Origin: Adlercreutzia shanghongiae
GTDB taxonomy: Bacteria > Actinomycetota > Coriobacteriia > Coriobacteriales > Eggerthellaceae
Reading direction: 5' to 3'
DNA length: 64,000 bases
Assembly (NCBI RefSeq): GCF_035830635.1
Contig: NZ_JAYMFI010000006.1
Coordinates: 1 to 64,000, forward strand
Shown here: positions 52,929 to 61,488 of the stretch, piece after piece
Layout: the number at the start of each line of letters is the position of its first letter
Numbering within the stretch: the stretch's first letter is position 1
Made by a program: the position numbers and the translations under genes
Notes under the pieces: generated by a model
The model's database searches: none
The model's input: only the letters and a program-made list of their open reading frames with translations
What the model was told of the DNA's origin: nothing

Positions 52929-55900
52929 GTGCTCATCGATTCGCTTGCCTTCACGCTGGAAAAATCCGGCTGCCTAGACGCATTCTGGGGGAAGCTCGAC
53001 GCGGGCGTCGACGCCACGCTGGGCGTGGCGGCGTCGGCGCGGCCCTTCCTCGTGGCGGCGCGGTTCGCTCATGCGCCCCAGGCGACGCTCGTGGTGGTGG
53101 CCGGCGAGGATGCGGCGGTGGCCTTCGCCCGCCAGGTGGCGGCCTTTTTGGGGGAGGAGCGCGTGCTGCGCTTCCCCGAGCGCGCCGACGTTCCCTTCGC
53201 GCCCAGAAAGCCCGATGCCCGCGTGATCGCGCGGCGCATGGAGGCGGCCTGGGCGCTTCAGTCGGGCCGCTCCGTCGTGGTGGTGGCGAGCGCCCGGGCG
53301 CTTCTGCGCCTCATGGCACCCCCGGCAGTCATGGCGGCGCGCCCGCTTTCGCTTTCCGCTGGCACCGAGCTGGAGGATATGGGCATTCCCGGCGTGGCCG
53401 AGCTGGATGATCTGCCTCGGGCGCTCGCGGCGGCCGGCTACGCCGACACCGGCGAGCTGGACGGCCCGGGCACCTTCGCGCACCGCGGCGGCACGCTGGA
53501 CGTGTTCCCCGGCAACTTGGACTTCCCGGTGCGCCTCGACTTCTTCGGCGACGAGCTGGAGGAGATCCGCCGCATCGTGCCGGCCACGGGGCAGACCATC
53601 TCCTCGCTGCCGGCGGTGGAGATATACCCGGTCTCGGAGTTTCCCACTTCGCCCCGGGCGCTGGCCGATGCGCGGCGCGCCCTGGAGAAGCCGGCGCTCA
53701 CGAACCCGGCTCTGCGCGACGTGCTGGAGAAGATGGAGGGCGGCCTTACCTTCGAGGGGGCCGATGTGATTCTGCCCTACTTGTACAAGCAGCCGGTGAC
53801 GCTGGGGGCCTACGCGGGGGCGGGCACGCTCACCGCGCTCATCGAGCCGCGCTCGCTCTTCGATGACGCAGCGCACGCGGCTGAGGACTTGTCCGAGCGC
53901 GCCCGAGGCACGAACATCGCGCTGGCGGGCCTGTACGCGGCCCCGGCGGCCATGGACTTCGGCGGCGAGGCGCGCGCCACCTACGTGTCCATCATGCGGG
54001 TGGGCGGCGAGATAGACGACGAGCTGCCGGTGAAGCGCGTGGACGTGGCCGGCGTGCCCGACAAGATATTCGGGAAGCTGAAGAGCCTCACGACCGACCG
54101 CTACACGGTGGTGTTCAGCGCCCCGAACTACCGCGCGCGGGAGACCATGCGCCACGCCTTCGTGGACCACGGCATCCCCATCCAGATTGTGCGTCCGGAG
54201 AATCTCGACAATGGCAATAGTGCGGCGGCGGTTGGGCGGGGCGTCCCGCGCGCAGATTCCGCAGACTCGGAAACTGCGGATTTCGCCGTTGCTGACGCAA
54301 CGACGAATGAGCCGACGCTGCGGGGCTCTGATGCATCTGATAAACATCCTTGTGCAGGACTCGGCGTTGGCCAAAGCCAACTTGGTCCCGCGGCGGGCGT
54401 TTCTCAGACGCATCAGAGCCCCTCGCTGACGTTGTCCGACCAGCGTGTGGATGAAAACGATTATGAGGAAAAGGCGGCCAAGCGGCGCCTGCGGCGGGGC
54501 GTGGTGAACATCGTGGACAACGACATCCCGCTCGGCATGATTATCCCCAAGGCGCATCTGGCCCTCGTGAGCGCGGCCGACACCCAGGGCTCGCGGGCCG
54601 CCAGCCGCGCGGCGCGCGTATCGGTGGACGTCACCGAGGTCACCTTTCCCTTCAAGCCCGGCGACTACGTGGTGCACGCCGCCCACGGCATCGCGTTTTT
54701 CCGCGATCTGGTGCGCCGCGAGGTGGACGGCACCGAGCGCGACTACCTGCAGCTGGAATACGCCGAGGGCGACAAGCTCTTCGTGCCCGTGGAGCAGCTC
54801 GACCGCGTCACGCGCTACGTGGGGCCGGAAGGCGCGAGTCCCCGCCTTACGCGTCTGAACACGAGCGACTGGTCCCGCGCGCTTGCGAAGGCCCGCAAGG
54901 CCACCAAGAAGCTCGCCTTCGACCTGGTGGACGTGTACGCGCGCCGGGCGGCCACCCAGGGCTTCCGCTTCAGCCCCGATACCCCCTGGCAGCGCGAGAT
55001 GGAGGAGGCCTTCCCGTACCAGGAGACTCGCGACCAGCTGGCCGCCATCGCCGATGTGAAGGCCGACATGGAATCGGCCCGGCCCATGGATCGCCTCATC
55101 TGCGGAGACGTGGGCTTCGGCAAGACCGAGGTGGCCCTGCGCGCCGCGTTCAAGGCCACTCAGGACGGCAAGCAGGTGATGGTGCTGTGTCCCACCACCA
55201 TTCTGGCCCAGCAGCACTACACCTCCTTCAAGGACCGCTTCGAGCCCTTCGGTGTGACCGTGGAGGTGCTCTCGCGCTTCCGCACGAACGAGCAGCAGGC
55301 GCGGGCGCTCGAGGGCTTCGCGTCGGGCGACGTGCAGGTGCTCGTGGGCACCCACCGTCTGCTGTCGCGCGATGTGAACCCGCACGATCTGGGGCTCGTC
55401 ATCATCGACGAGGAGCAGCGCTTCGGCGTGCAGCACAAGGAGCAGCTGAAGAACCTGCGCGAGTCCATCGATGTGCTGACGCTGTCGGCCACGCCCATCC
55501 CGCGCACCATGCAGATGTCGCTGTCGGGCGTGCGCGACATGTCGCTCATCCTCACGCCGCCCGACGAGCGGCGCCCGGTGGAGGTGCACGTGGGGGAGTG
55601 GGACCCCGATGTGGTGTCGGCGGCCATCCGCTACGAGCTGGCGCGCGGCGGCCAGGTGTACTACGTGAGCAACCGCGTGCGCTCCATCGACGAGGCGGTG
55701 GACCGCGTGCACGCCGCGGCCGGCGAGGCGCGGGTGGGCGTGGCCCACGGGCAGATGACCAAAGAGGAGCTGGAACGCGTGATGGAGGAGTTCGCCGCCG
55801 GCGAGCTGGACGTGCTCGTGGCCACCACCATCATCGAGAGCGGCATCGACAACCCGCACACCAACACGCTCATTATCGAGGACGCCCAGCGCTTGGGCCT

Positions 55901-57053
55901 CGCGCAGATGTACCAGCTGAAGGGCCGCGTGGGCCGCTCGTCGGTGCAGGCCTTCGCCTACTTCATGTTTCCCGAGAACGTGCCCTTGACCGAGGAGGCC
56001 GCCGCGCGCCTGACGGCCATCAACGAACACCAGGACCTGGGCAGCGGCATGCGCATCGCCATGCGCGACTTGGAGATTCGCGGCGCGGGCAGCATGCTGG
56101 GCGCCGAGCAGTCGGGCAACATGTCGGCCGTGGGCTTCGACCTGTTCGCCCAGATGCTGTCCCAGGCAGTGAACGACACGCGCGAGAAGGGCGAGGCCAC
56201 AGGTGAGCTGCCCCCGGCGCTGTCGGACATCACCGTGAACATCCCGGGCCATGCCTACCTGCCCGAGGAGTACATCCCCGACGCCGACGCGCGCGTGCTG
56301 TGGTACCGCAAGCTGGCCGCGGTGGCCACGGTGGAGGCGGTGGCGGCCCTGCGCGAGGAGATGGAGGCGAAGGCGCCTAAGATGCCGCCGGCCGCGGCGA
56401 ACCTGTTCGCGCGGGCGCACCTGAAGGCCTTCGCCAACGAGCACGGCATCAAGCTGATCTCGGTGGTGGCGGGGCGTCTGGTGGTGGAGCCCATTGATGT
56501 GCCCGACGCCAAGATGAAGCCGCTGCGCCGCGCCGGCGGCCGCTACAATCCCGACAAGCGCAAGCTGGCGCTGCCGCTGCGCTACTTCAACCTGGAGGAG
56601 CAGGACAACCTCATGGGCCCCATCGCGGGCTTTCTGGCCGAGCTCACCGGCGACGACCGCGCCGAGGAGGGCGAGGGGGAGACCGCGGAGAGGACCGCGC
56701 CAGGCGGTGCGGGCGCGGGTGTCGCGGGAGGCCCCGGTGCCGCGGCGGGCGATGGCGAGGGCGCGACCAGCGGAACTGCGAGTGCTGCGACCGCTCGCAC
56801 GGCTGCCGGCAAGGGTGCTCGCGCTGGGACTGCCACAGGCGGCAGCGCGACGTCCGTCCGCGCGGCGGGCGCGGCCTCCGCATCGCCGCGCGGCGATGCT
56901 TCCGCAGGCGGCTCGTCCCCGTCCGCCGCGCGCGGTGGCAAGCTCACGGCTCGCGGCGAGCGCCGGGCAAGCAACCTCGCCAAGGGCGATGCGGCCCGCG
57001 ACCGCCTGGCCGCCAAGCGCGCCGCCCGCGCCGCCAAGCGCCAGGGGGAGTAG
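52929..57053 (+). CDS. mfd: Transcription-repair coupling factor
   Basis: A 1,374-residue protein from GTG 52929 (AAAAGGGG upstream, then LIDSLAFTLEKSG), longer than the usual ~1,150. It removes stalled RNA polymerase and recruits UvrA. The N-terminal UvrB-like region spans about 1-400. The RNA polymerase-interaction domain contains KPGDYVVHAAHGIAFF near 576. The translocase has Walker A GDVGFGKTE (K732), DEEQ at 827-830 and SATPIPRTMQMS. A TRCF C-terminal domain follows, near 1,110-1,200. The extra length has two sources: an in-frame insertion at about residues 425-510 whose DNA is full of hairpins, and a disordered Ala/Gly/Lys/Arg tail of about 130 residues. An upstream in-frame extension overlapping nth is rejected. 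Confidence 0.95.
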   Translation: MLIDSLAFTLEKSGCLDAFWGKLDAGVDATLGVAASARPFLVAARFAHAPQATLVVVAGEDAAVAFARQVAAFLGEERVLRFPERADVPFAPRKPDARVIARRMEAAWALQSGRSVVVVASARALLRLMAPPAVMAARPLSLSAGTELEDMGIPGVAELDDLPRALAAAGYADTGELDGPGTFAHRGGTLDVFPGNLDFPVRLDFFGDELEEIRRIVPATGQTISSLPAVEIYPVSEFPTSPRALADARRALEKPALTNPALRDVLEKMEGGLTFEGADVILPYLYKQPVTLGAYAGAGTLTALIEPRSLFDDAAHAAEDLSERARGTNIALAGLYAAPAAMDFGGEARATYVSIMRVGGEIDDELPVKRVDVAGVPDKIFGKLKSLTTDRYTVVFSAPNYRARETMRHAFVDHGIPIQIVRPENLDNGNSAAAVGRGVPRADSADSETADFAVADATTNEPTLRGSDASDKHPCAGLGVGQSQLGPAAGVSQTHQSPSLTLSDQRVDENDYEEKAAKRRLRRGVVNIVDNDIPLGMIIPKAHLALVSAADTQGSRAASRAARVSVDVTEVTFPFKPGDYVVHAAHGIAFFRDLVRREVDGTERDYLQLEYAEGDKLFVPVEQLDRVTRYVGPEGASPRLTRLNTSDWSRALAKARKATKKLAFDLVDVYARRAATQGFRFSPDTPWQREMEEAFPYQETRDQLAAIADVKADMESARPMDRLICGDVGFGKTEVALRAAFKATQDGKQVMVLCPTTILAQQHYTSFKDRFEPFGVTVEVLSRFRTNEQQARALEGFASGDVQVLVGTHRLLSRDVNPHDLGLVIIDEEQRFGVQHKEQLKNLRESIDVLTLSATPIPRTMQMSLSGVRDMSLILTPPDERRPVEVHVGEWDPDVVSAAIRYELARGGQVYYVSNRVRSIDEAVDRVHAAAGEARVGVAHGQMTKEELERVMEEFAAGELDVLVATTIIESGIDNPHTNTLIIEDAQRLGLAQMYQLKGRVGRSSVQAFAYFMFPENVPLTEEAAARLTAINEHQDLGSGMRIAMRDLEIRGAGSMLGAEQSGNMSAVGFDLFAQMLSQAVNDTREKGEATGELPPALSDITVNIPGHAYLPEEYIPDADARVLWYRKLAAVATVEAVAALREEMEAKAPKMPPAAANLFARAHLKAFANEHGIKLISVVAGRLVVEPIDVPDAKMKPLRRAGGRYNPDKRKLALPLRYFNLEEQDNLMGPIAGFLAELTGDDRAEEGEGETAERTAPGGAGAGVAGGPGAAAGDGEGATSGTASAATARTAAGKGARAGTATGGSATSVRAAGAASASPRGDASAGGSSPSAARGGKLTARGERRASNLAKGDAARDRLAAKRAARAAKRQGE
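54322..54422. repeat. Inverted repeat inside mfd coding sequence
   Basis: GGGGCTCTGATGCATCTGA (54322-54340) and TCAGACGCATCAGAGCCCC (54404-54422) are reverse complements at 18 of 19 positions. Further hairpins are CGTTGC-TGAC-GCAACG (54287-54302) and GTTGGC-CAAA-GCCAAC (54366-54381). All lie inside the inserted, non-conserved protein segment. Confidence 0.8.
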
Positions 57054-57151
57054 CTCTGGCCAAGCGGGCGCCCGTGGTGACAAGCTCCCGCGCGTGGCCT
57101 ATGATATCGGGACGCAGGGTACGCAGGTAAGTTCAGAGGAGGGCTGCCCTT

Positions 57152-58234
57152 ATGGGCCCATCGGGACGTTTTTGGCGCGGTGTTGTCTTCGCGCTCGCGG
57201 GGGCGACGCTGTGGGGCTTCTCGGGCGCGTGCATTCAGTTTCTCGCCGAGAACTGCGACATTAGCTCCGCTTTCATTTCGGCCGTGCGCGCCGCGGTGGC
57301 GGCCGTGCTGTTCGCCGCCTTCGCGCTGGCGACCCGCCGCGAGGCGCTGCTGTCGCTGGTGGGCAGCGCTGCCGCGCGCCCGACGCTCGTCCTGTTCGGC
57401 GTGGGGCTCTACTTGTCCCAGATCACCTATGCCGTGTCCGTGGCCCTCACCAACGCCGGCACGGCCACGGTGCTCCAGGCCACCTGCACCGTGTTCGTCA
57501 TGCTCTTCACCTGCCTGAGGGCGAGACGCCTGCCGCAGTTGACCGATTTCGCCGGCCTCGTCTGCGCGCTGGTCGCAGCAGCGCTCATCGCCACCCAGGG
57601 CGATTGGGGCGTTATCGTACTGCCCGTGGCCGGCCTGGTGTGGGGCATCGCCAACGCACTTTCCGAGGCGCTTTACATCATGGCGCCCCAGCGGCTCTAC
57701 GATCACTGGGATCGCTTGGCCATCATCGCCTGCGGCATGGTCATCGGAGGCGTGGCCAGCCTGCTGGTTTGGCTGGCAGGCGAGGGCGTGGTGGCCCTGC
57801 TCGCCACCGATGCCGGCCCCGCGCAGGCCGCTTCCGCCGCGGGCGCTGGCGGCTCCGCGGCCTCCGTTTCGGCCGCGGTCGTCCCGACCCTGCTCGCCGA
57901 CATCTTCGGCTCGGGCGGCGGCTTCATCCCGCAGCTCGATGCGGTCGGCTGGATCGTCCTTGTCGGTGGCGTGGGCGTGCTCGGCACGTTTACCGCCTTC
58001 GGCCTGTTCCTCTACGGCGTGTCGCTCGTAGGCTCGGTCAAGGGCAGCCTGCTCGGCGTGGCCGAGCCCGCCGGCGCCATGGTCATCGCCGCACTCTGGC
58101 TCCAGACGCCGTTTTCCGCCGCCGACTGGACCGGCCTTCTCCTCATGGCCGCCATGATTGTCCTCGTCTCGCTTTCCGGACGGTCGTCGAAAGACCAAAG
58201 GGCAGGTACTCCCCGAGGGGAAGCGATCGGGTGA
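57152..58234 (+). CDS. EamA family (DMT) transporter
   Basis: A 360-residue inner-membrane protein with AGAGGAGGG before ATG 57152. It has two EamA halves of about five helices each; the first opens with GVVFALAGATLWGFSGACIQF and has the typical T-N-A-G-T-A-T-V-L-Q-A segment. A Ser/Ala/Gly-rich loop of about 40 residues separates helices in the second half (near 220-265). Such proteins export metabolites or amino acids; the substrate is unknown. It is separated from mfd by 98 nt and converges on the DUF559-type gene B, with a long inverted repeat between them. Confidence 0.88.
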   Translation: MGPSGRFWRGVVFALAGATLWGFSGACIQFLAENCDISSAFISAVRAAVAAVLFAAFALATRREALLSLVGSAAARPTLVLFGVGLYLSQITYAVSVALTNAGTATVLQATCTVFVMLFTCLRARRLPQLTDFAGLVCALVAAALIATQGDWGVIVLPVAGLVWGIANALSEALYIMAPQRLYDHWDRLAIIACGMVIGGVASLLVWLAGEGVVALLATDAGPAQAASAAGAGGSAASVSAAVVPTLLADIFGSGGGFIPQLDAVGWIVLVGGVGVLGTFTAFGLFLYGVSLVGSVKGSLLGVAEPAGAMVIAALWLQTPFSAADWTGLLLMAAMIVLVSLSGRSSKDQRAGTPRGEAIG

Positions 58235-58347
58235 GCGCTGGCGCCACCCTGAGGGTGCCTCACTTTTCGATTCACCGTTTGTTTCGGGCCTGATAGCTCA
58301 TGGCACACTCGGAGGGCGGCTGCATTAGCGCGCTCGTTTGAAAAAAA

Positions 58348-58510
58348 TGGCCCCAAAACACTTCGAGTGAATTGTTTTGACTTCCCAAAACGTGAACGGG
58401 CACGAAAAAGAGGCAATAATTGCCCCTCAATCCCCCGATTGAAGCATTTCTGACGCTCTTTTGGTCGCTCCAGAACTCGCGCGCAGTTCACTCGACCTCT
58501 TTTGGGGCCA
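58348..58510. repeat. 163-bp element with 24-bp imperfect terminal inverted repeats (MITE-like or bidirectional terminator)
   Basis: TGGCCCCAAAA-N5-CGAGTGAA (58348-58371) is mirrored by TTCACTCG-N5-TTTTGGGGCCA (58487-58510); only the central five bases fail to pair. A7 precedes the left end (58341-58347) and T5 follows the right end (58514-58518), so both strands would end in a T-tract after the stem. Internal hairpins include GGCAAT-A-ATTGCC and TCAATC-CCCC-GATTGA. It fills the gap between convergent eamA and the DUF559-type gene B. Confidence 0.75.
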
Positions 58511-58532
58511 GTCTTTTTCTGCGAGCGTCGCA

Positions 58533-59492
58533 TCAATATGGATTGAGCTGCATAAGCGCCCTATGCAGCTCGCGTTTTTTTCGCTCGTGCTCTTTTGCGC
58601 GTATCCGTCTTCTTTTGCCCATGAGCCTTGCGAGGGTTATCGCCACTCGATCCATCTCTCCGATATGCTTGAGCTGGTCGTTGGTGATAGCTACGACCTG
58701 ATATCCTGCTGCCTGTAGGAGGGTGCGTCTTTTAGCGTCGCGCTCAAGCTTCTCGGCGCTCGAGTGGTACTGGCCGCTGTCGTACTCAACGGCGATGCGC
58801 TTGCCCTCCCAAGAAATGTCCGCGAAGCGCAAATCGTGCTTCCATTGAGCCGAAGTGAGCGAACTGACATTTATTGGCTTGTTGAGAATTGTCCCCTCGA
58901 ACCCGTAGCCTCCGTATCTGCGGGGGAGTCCCAGCAACAGGGCGAGTTGCGTTTCTCGCGGTGAGGCGGATTTCGGACAAAGGTAGCGCAAGTTGCGAAG
59001 AGCTCTCTGCCGATGGCGGACGCCGGGGAGTCTATCGAGGTAGCGTTTCAGCTTTCCGGGCGTCGTGCAGGCAGGGAGGCTAAACTCGATGGCGTCGCTT
59101 CCTCTCCAGCTGTAGTGGCCGCAGAGCTCGAAGCCGAGGGCGATGCATTCAAGGTCGGATAAATAGCTGTGCATCTGCAAGAACAAAAGCTCGGGAGACG
59201 GAACGAGAAGCGGCCCATCGAACTCCATGAACGAGCGAGCGGGAAAGGGGCCGCTGAAAACGGTGCACGAAACCCCCTCTATGAGACGGCGGTCGCGGGG
59301 TCTGCGCACTGCGAAGTGGACGCACTCGTTGTCGGATATACCGAAAGTCGAGCGCACGTATTGCGCCGCCTCGCGGGTCGGGGGCTCAAGCATTGGCGAG
59401 TCCGCCTTGCTGTTTGTGATCCAAAAGCGGCGCTCGCATCTGAGGTATCGAAGCGCTTGCCGCGCCGTTGGCCCCGCCAGCATGAATCCCAT
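58533..59492 (-). CDS. DUF559-type endonuclease-like protein, paralogue B
   Basis: A 319-residue protein. ATG 59492 is chosen because AGGAGGA lies 5 nt upstream; a longer frame reaching into the gltX leader is rejected. Its middle (SPELLFLQMHSYLSDLECIALGFELCG-type region and TTPGKLKRYLDRL) and C-terminal nuclease-like part match paralogue A: E180, D225, E236, D238, H243 and D252 fall at the same residue numbers. The N-terminal 95 residues are unlike A. A 10-bp stem (58545-58571) lies within its last codons. It is less GC-rich than its neighbours. Role unknown; a stand-alone DUF559 gene can be a nuclease of defence or of mobile elements. Confidence 0.72.
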   Translation of the reverse strand: MGFMLAGPTARQALRYLRCERRFWITNSKADSPMLEPPTREAAQYVRSTFGISDNECVHFAVRRPRDRRLIEGVSCTVFSGPFPARSFMEFDGPLLVPSPELLFLQMHSYLSDLECIALGFELCGHYSWRGSDAIEFSLPACTTPGKLKRYLDRLPGVRHRQRALRNLRYLCPKSASPRETQLALLLGLPRRYGGYGFEGTILNKPINVSSLTSAQWKHDLRFADISWEGKRIAVEYDSGQYHSSAEKLERDAKRRTLLQAAGYQVVAITNDQLKHIGEMDRVAITLARLMGKRRRIRAKEHERKKRELHRALMQLNPY

Positions 59493-59678
59493 AATGTCCT
59501 CCTCGCGTCCGGTGGTGGAGGCGCGCATCTTAGCAACCGCAATTCTCAAATGTGTCTCCGGGGAGTCGCATCGCGGTCGCAAAACGCTTTGAGCTGGGCA
59601 AATGAAACGGTGAGAGCTGGCGTCTACTCGATTTCTCCATAGGGGCTGCCTCGCTTTTCGCTGCCTTCGTCTACGGGA

Positions 59679-59730
59679 GCGCCCCTCGCTGCGCATCGCC
59701 TGGGTGGCGCGCGGGCGCTGCGAGGGGCGC
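59679..59730. repeat. Long inverted repeat in the DUF559-B/gltX intergenic region
   Basis: GCGCCCCTCGCTGCGC (59679-59694) pairs with GCGCTGCGAGGGGCGC (59715-59730) at 15 of 16 positions, with a 20-nt loop. No T-tract follows. The rest of the 368-nt gap 59493-59860 shows no gene; it has the gltX extended -10 at its right end. Confidence 0.7.
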
Positions 59731-59805
59731 GTGGAGGGTTGCGTCGCTCTAAGATGAAACGCCTGTGTAACCGTCGAGGGGCGGCCAGGGGGCTGGGGCG
59801 CGCGA

Positions 59806-59814
59806 TGGTATACT
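59806..59814 (+). promoter_or_regulatory. Extended -10 promoter of gltX
   Basis: TGGTATACT gives an extended -10 (TGN plus TATACT). No TTGACA-like -35 is present at the right distance. The predicted leader to ATG 59861 is about 40 nt and holds a GAGGA ribosome site. Confidence 0.55.
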
Positions 59815-59860
59815 GGACGGCGACTGTGCAAGACCCATCCAAGACCTTTGAGGAACATTC

Positions 59861-61474
59861 ATGAGCAATCAAGACAAGCCTGTACGCGTTCGCTTCGCTC
59901 CGTCTCCCACCGGCATGCTGCATATCGGCGGCGCCCGCACTGCTATCTACAACTGGGCCTTCGCCCGCGCCACGGGCGGCACCTTCGTGCTGCGCATCGA
60001 GGACACCGATCCCGAACGCTCCACCGAGGAAAACACCCAGATCATTCTGCGCGCCCTGCGATGGCTGGGGCTTGATTGGGACGAGGGCCCCGAGGTGGGC
60101 GGCTCCTGCGGCCCCTACTTCCAAACCCAGCGCACGGAAACCTACGAGGCGGCGCTCGAGAAGCTCATCGAGGCCGGTGCGGCTTATCCGTGCTTCTGCT
60201 CCAAGGAGACGCTCGACGCCAAGCGCGAGGCGGCTGAGAAGACCGAGGGCGGGTATGCCGGCTACGACCGCACCTGCCGCTCTATCCCCGCTGAGGAAGC
60301 CGCTGCGCGCATCGCGGCCGGCGAGCCCCACGTGTGGCGTCTCAAGGTGCCCGAGGACCACGGTCCGGTCACCTTCCAGGATGCCGTCTACGGCGACATG
60401 AGCTTCCCCATCGACGTGATGGACGACATGATTCTGCGCCGCACCGACGGCACCTTCACCTACAACTACGCGGTCGTCTGCGATGACGTGAACATGGGCA
60501 TCACCCACGTTATCCGCGGCGACGACCACCTCTCCAACACGCCGCGCCAGGTGCTCGTCTACGAGGCGCTCGGCGCCGAGGTGCCGCTGTTCGCGCATCT
60601 GTCCATGATCTTGGGCGCCGACGGCAAGAAGCTCTCGAAGCGCCATGGTGCCACCAACGTGGAAGAGTACCGCGACCGCGGCTATCTGCCCGATGCGCTC
60701 GTGAACTTCCTCGCGCTGCTCGGCTGGTCGCTCGACGGCGAGACCACCATCATCCCGCCGGCGGAGCTGTGCCAGCATTTCTCGCTCGACCGCATCACCA
60801 AGAAGCACTCCATCTTCGACGAGAAGAAGCTCGACTGGATGAACGGCGTGTACATCCGCGAGATGGGCGCGCCGGCCTGGGTGGACGTCGCCAAGCCGTG
60901 GCTTGCCCAGGCGAACCTCGACGGCTCGAACGTGGCCGATGGCGTCACGGTGGTGCCGACGCCCACCAAGGAAGAGGCCGCTGCGGCCGCCGCTGAGCTG
61001 CGCGTGCCCGGCGAGGGCGTGGACGCCGACACCTGGGAGGCGTGCCTGGCCGACGTGGACGATGACCACGAGTTCTACGAGGCCATGTACCCGCTTGTGG
61101 CCGAGCGCCTGGCGCGCCTGGACGAGATTCCGGCCAAGCTGGCGTTTCTGTTCTGGGGCGACTCGGTGGTGCTCGATGAGAAGAGCGTGCAGAAGGTGCT
61201 GCTGAAGGAAGGCGCCCGCGCCGACGAGGCGTTGGCCATCTGCCGCGCCATTCTGGCCAACGACGAGAACCCGTGGGACGCCGAGGCTTTGGAAGAGCTC
61301 TGCCGCGCCGCCGGCGAGGAGGCGGGCCTCAAGCCTAAGCTGCTATTCCAGCCCTTGCGCGTGGCCGTGTGCGGCAACATGGTCTCGCCGCCGCTGTTCG
61401 AGGCCATGATGCTCATGGATCCCGCCGACATCGTCGCCCGTATCGACGGTGTAGCCCAGAAGGTATTCAACTAG
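59861..61474 (+). CDS. gltX: Glutamyl-tRNA synthetase
   Basis: A 537-residue class I aminoacyl-tRNA synthetase. TTTGAGGAAC precedes ATG 59861. RFAPSPTGMLHIGGARTA carries the HIGH-type motif and KKLSKRHG the KMSKS-type motif. A zinc-like CFC...C pattern (YPCFCS and later RTC) lies in the expected insertion. RIEDTDPERS is the glutamate-binding family signature. It attaches Glu to tRNA(Glu); whether it also charges tRNA(Gln) cannot be read here. The next gene follows after 14 nt. Confidence 0.96.
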   Translation: MSNQDKPVRVRFAPSPTGMLHIGGARTAIYNWAFARATGGTFVLRIEDTDPERSTEENTQIILRALRWLGLDWDEGPEVGGSCGPYFQTQRTETYEAALEKLIEAGAAYPCFCSKETLDAKREAAEKTEGGYAGYDRTCRSIPAEEAAARIAAGEPHVWRLKVPEDHGPVTFQDAVYGDMSFPIDVMDDMILRRTDGTFTYNYAVVCDDVNMGITHVIRGDDHLSNTPRQVLVYEALGAEVPLFAHLSMILGADGKKLSKRHGATNVEEYRDRGYLPDALVNFLALLGWSLDGETTIIPPAELCQHFSLDRITKKHSIFDEKKLDWMNGVYIREMGAPAWVDVAKPWLAQANLDGSNVADGVTVVPTPTKEEAAAAAAELRVPGEGVDADTWEACLADVDDDHEFYEAMYPLVAERLARLDEIPAKLAFLFWGDSVVLDEKSVQKVLLKEGARADEALAICRAILANDENPWDAEALEELCRAAGEEAGLKPKLLFQPLRVAVCGNMVSPPLFEAMMLMDPADIVARIDGVAQKVFN

Positions 61475-61488
61475 AAAGGTCGAAGACC

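Noticed and set aside
59169..59642. Plus-strand frames opposite DUF559-type gene B
   Set aside because: No ribosome site or domain; explained as shadows of the minus-strand gene.
59493..59858. In-frame 5' extension of DUF559-type gene B
   Set aside because: It runs through the intergenic inverted repeat and the gltX promoter; ATG 59492 has a strong AGGAGGA site.
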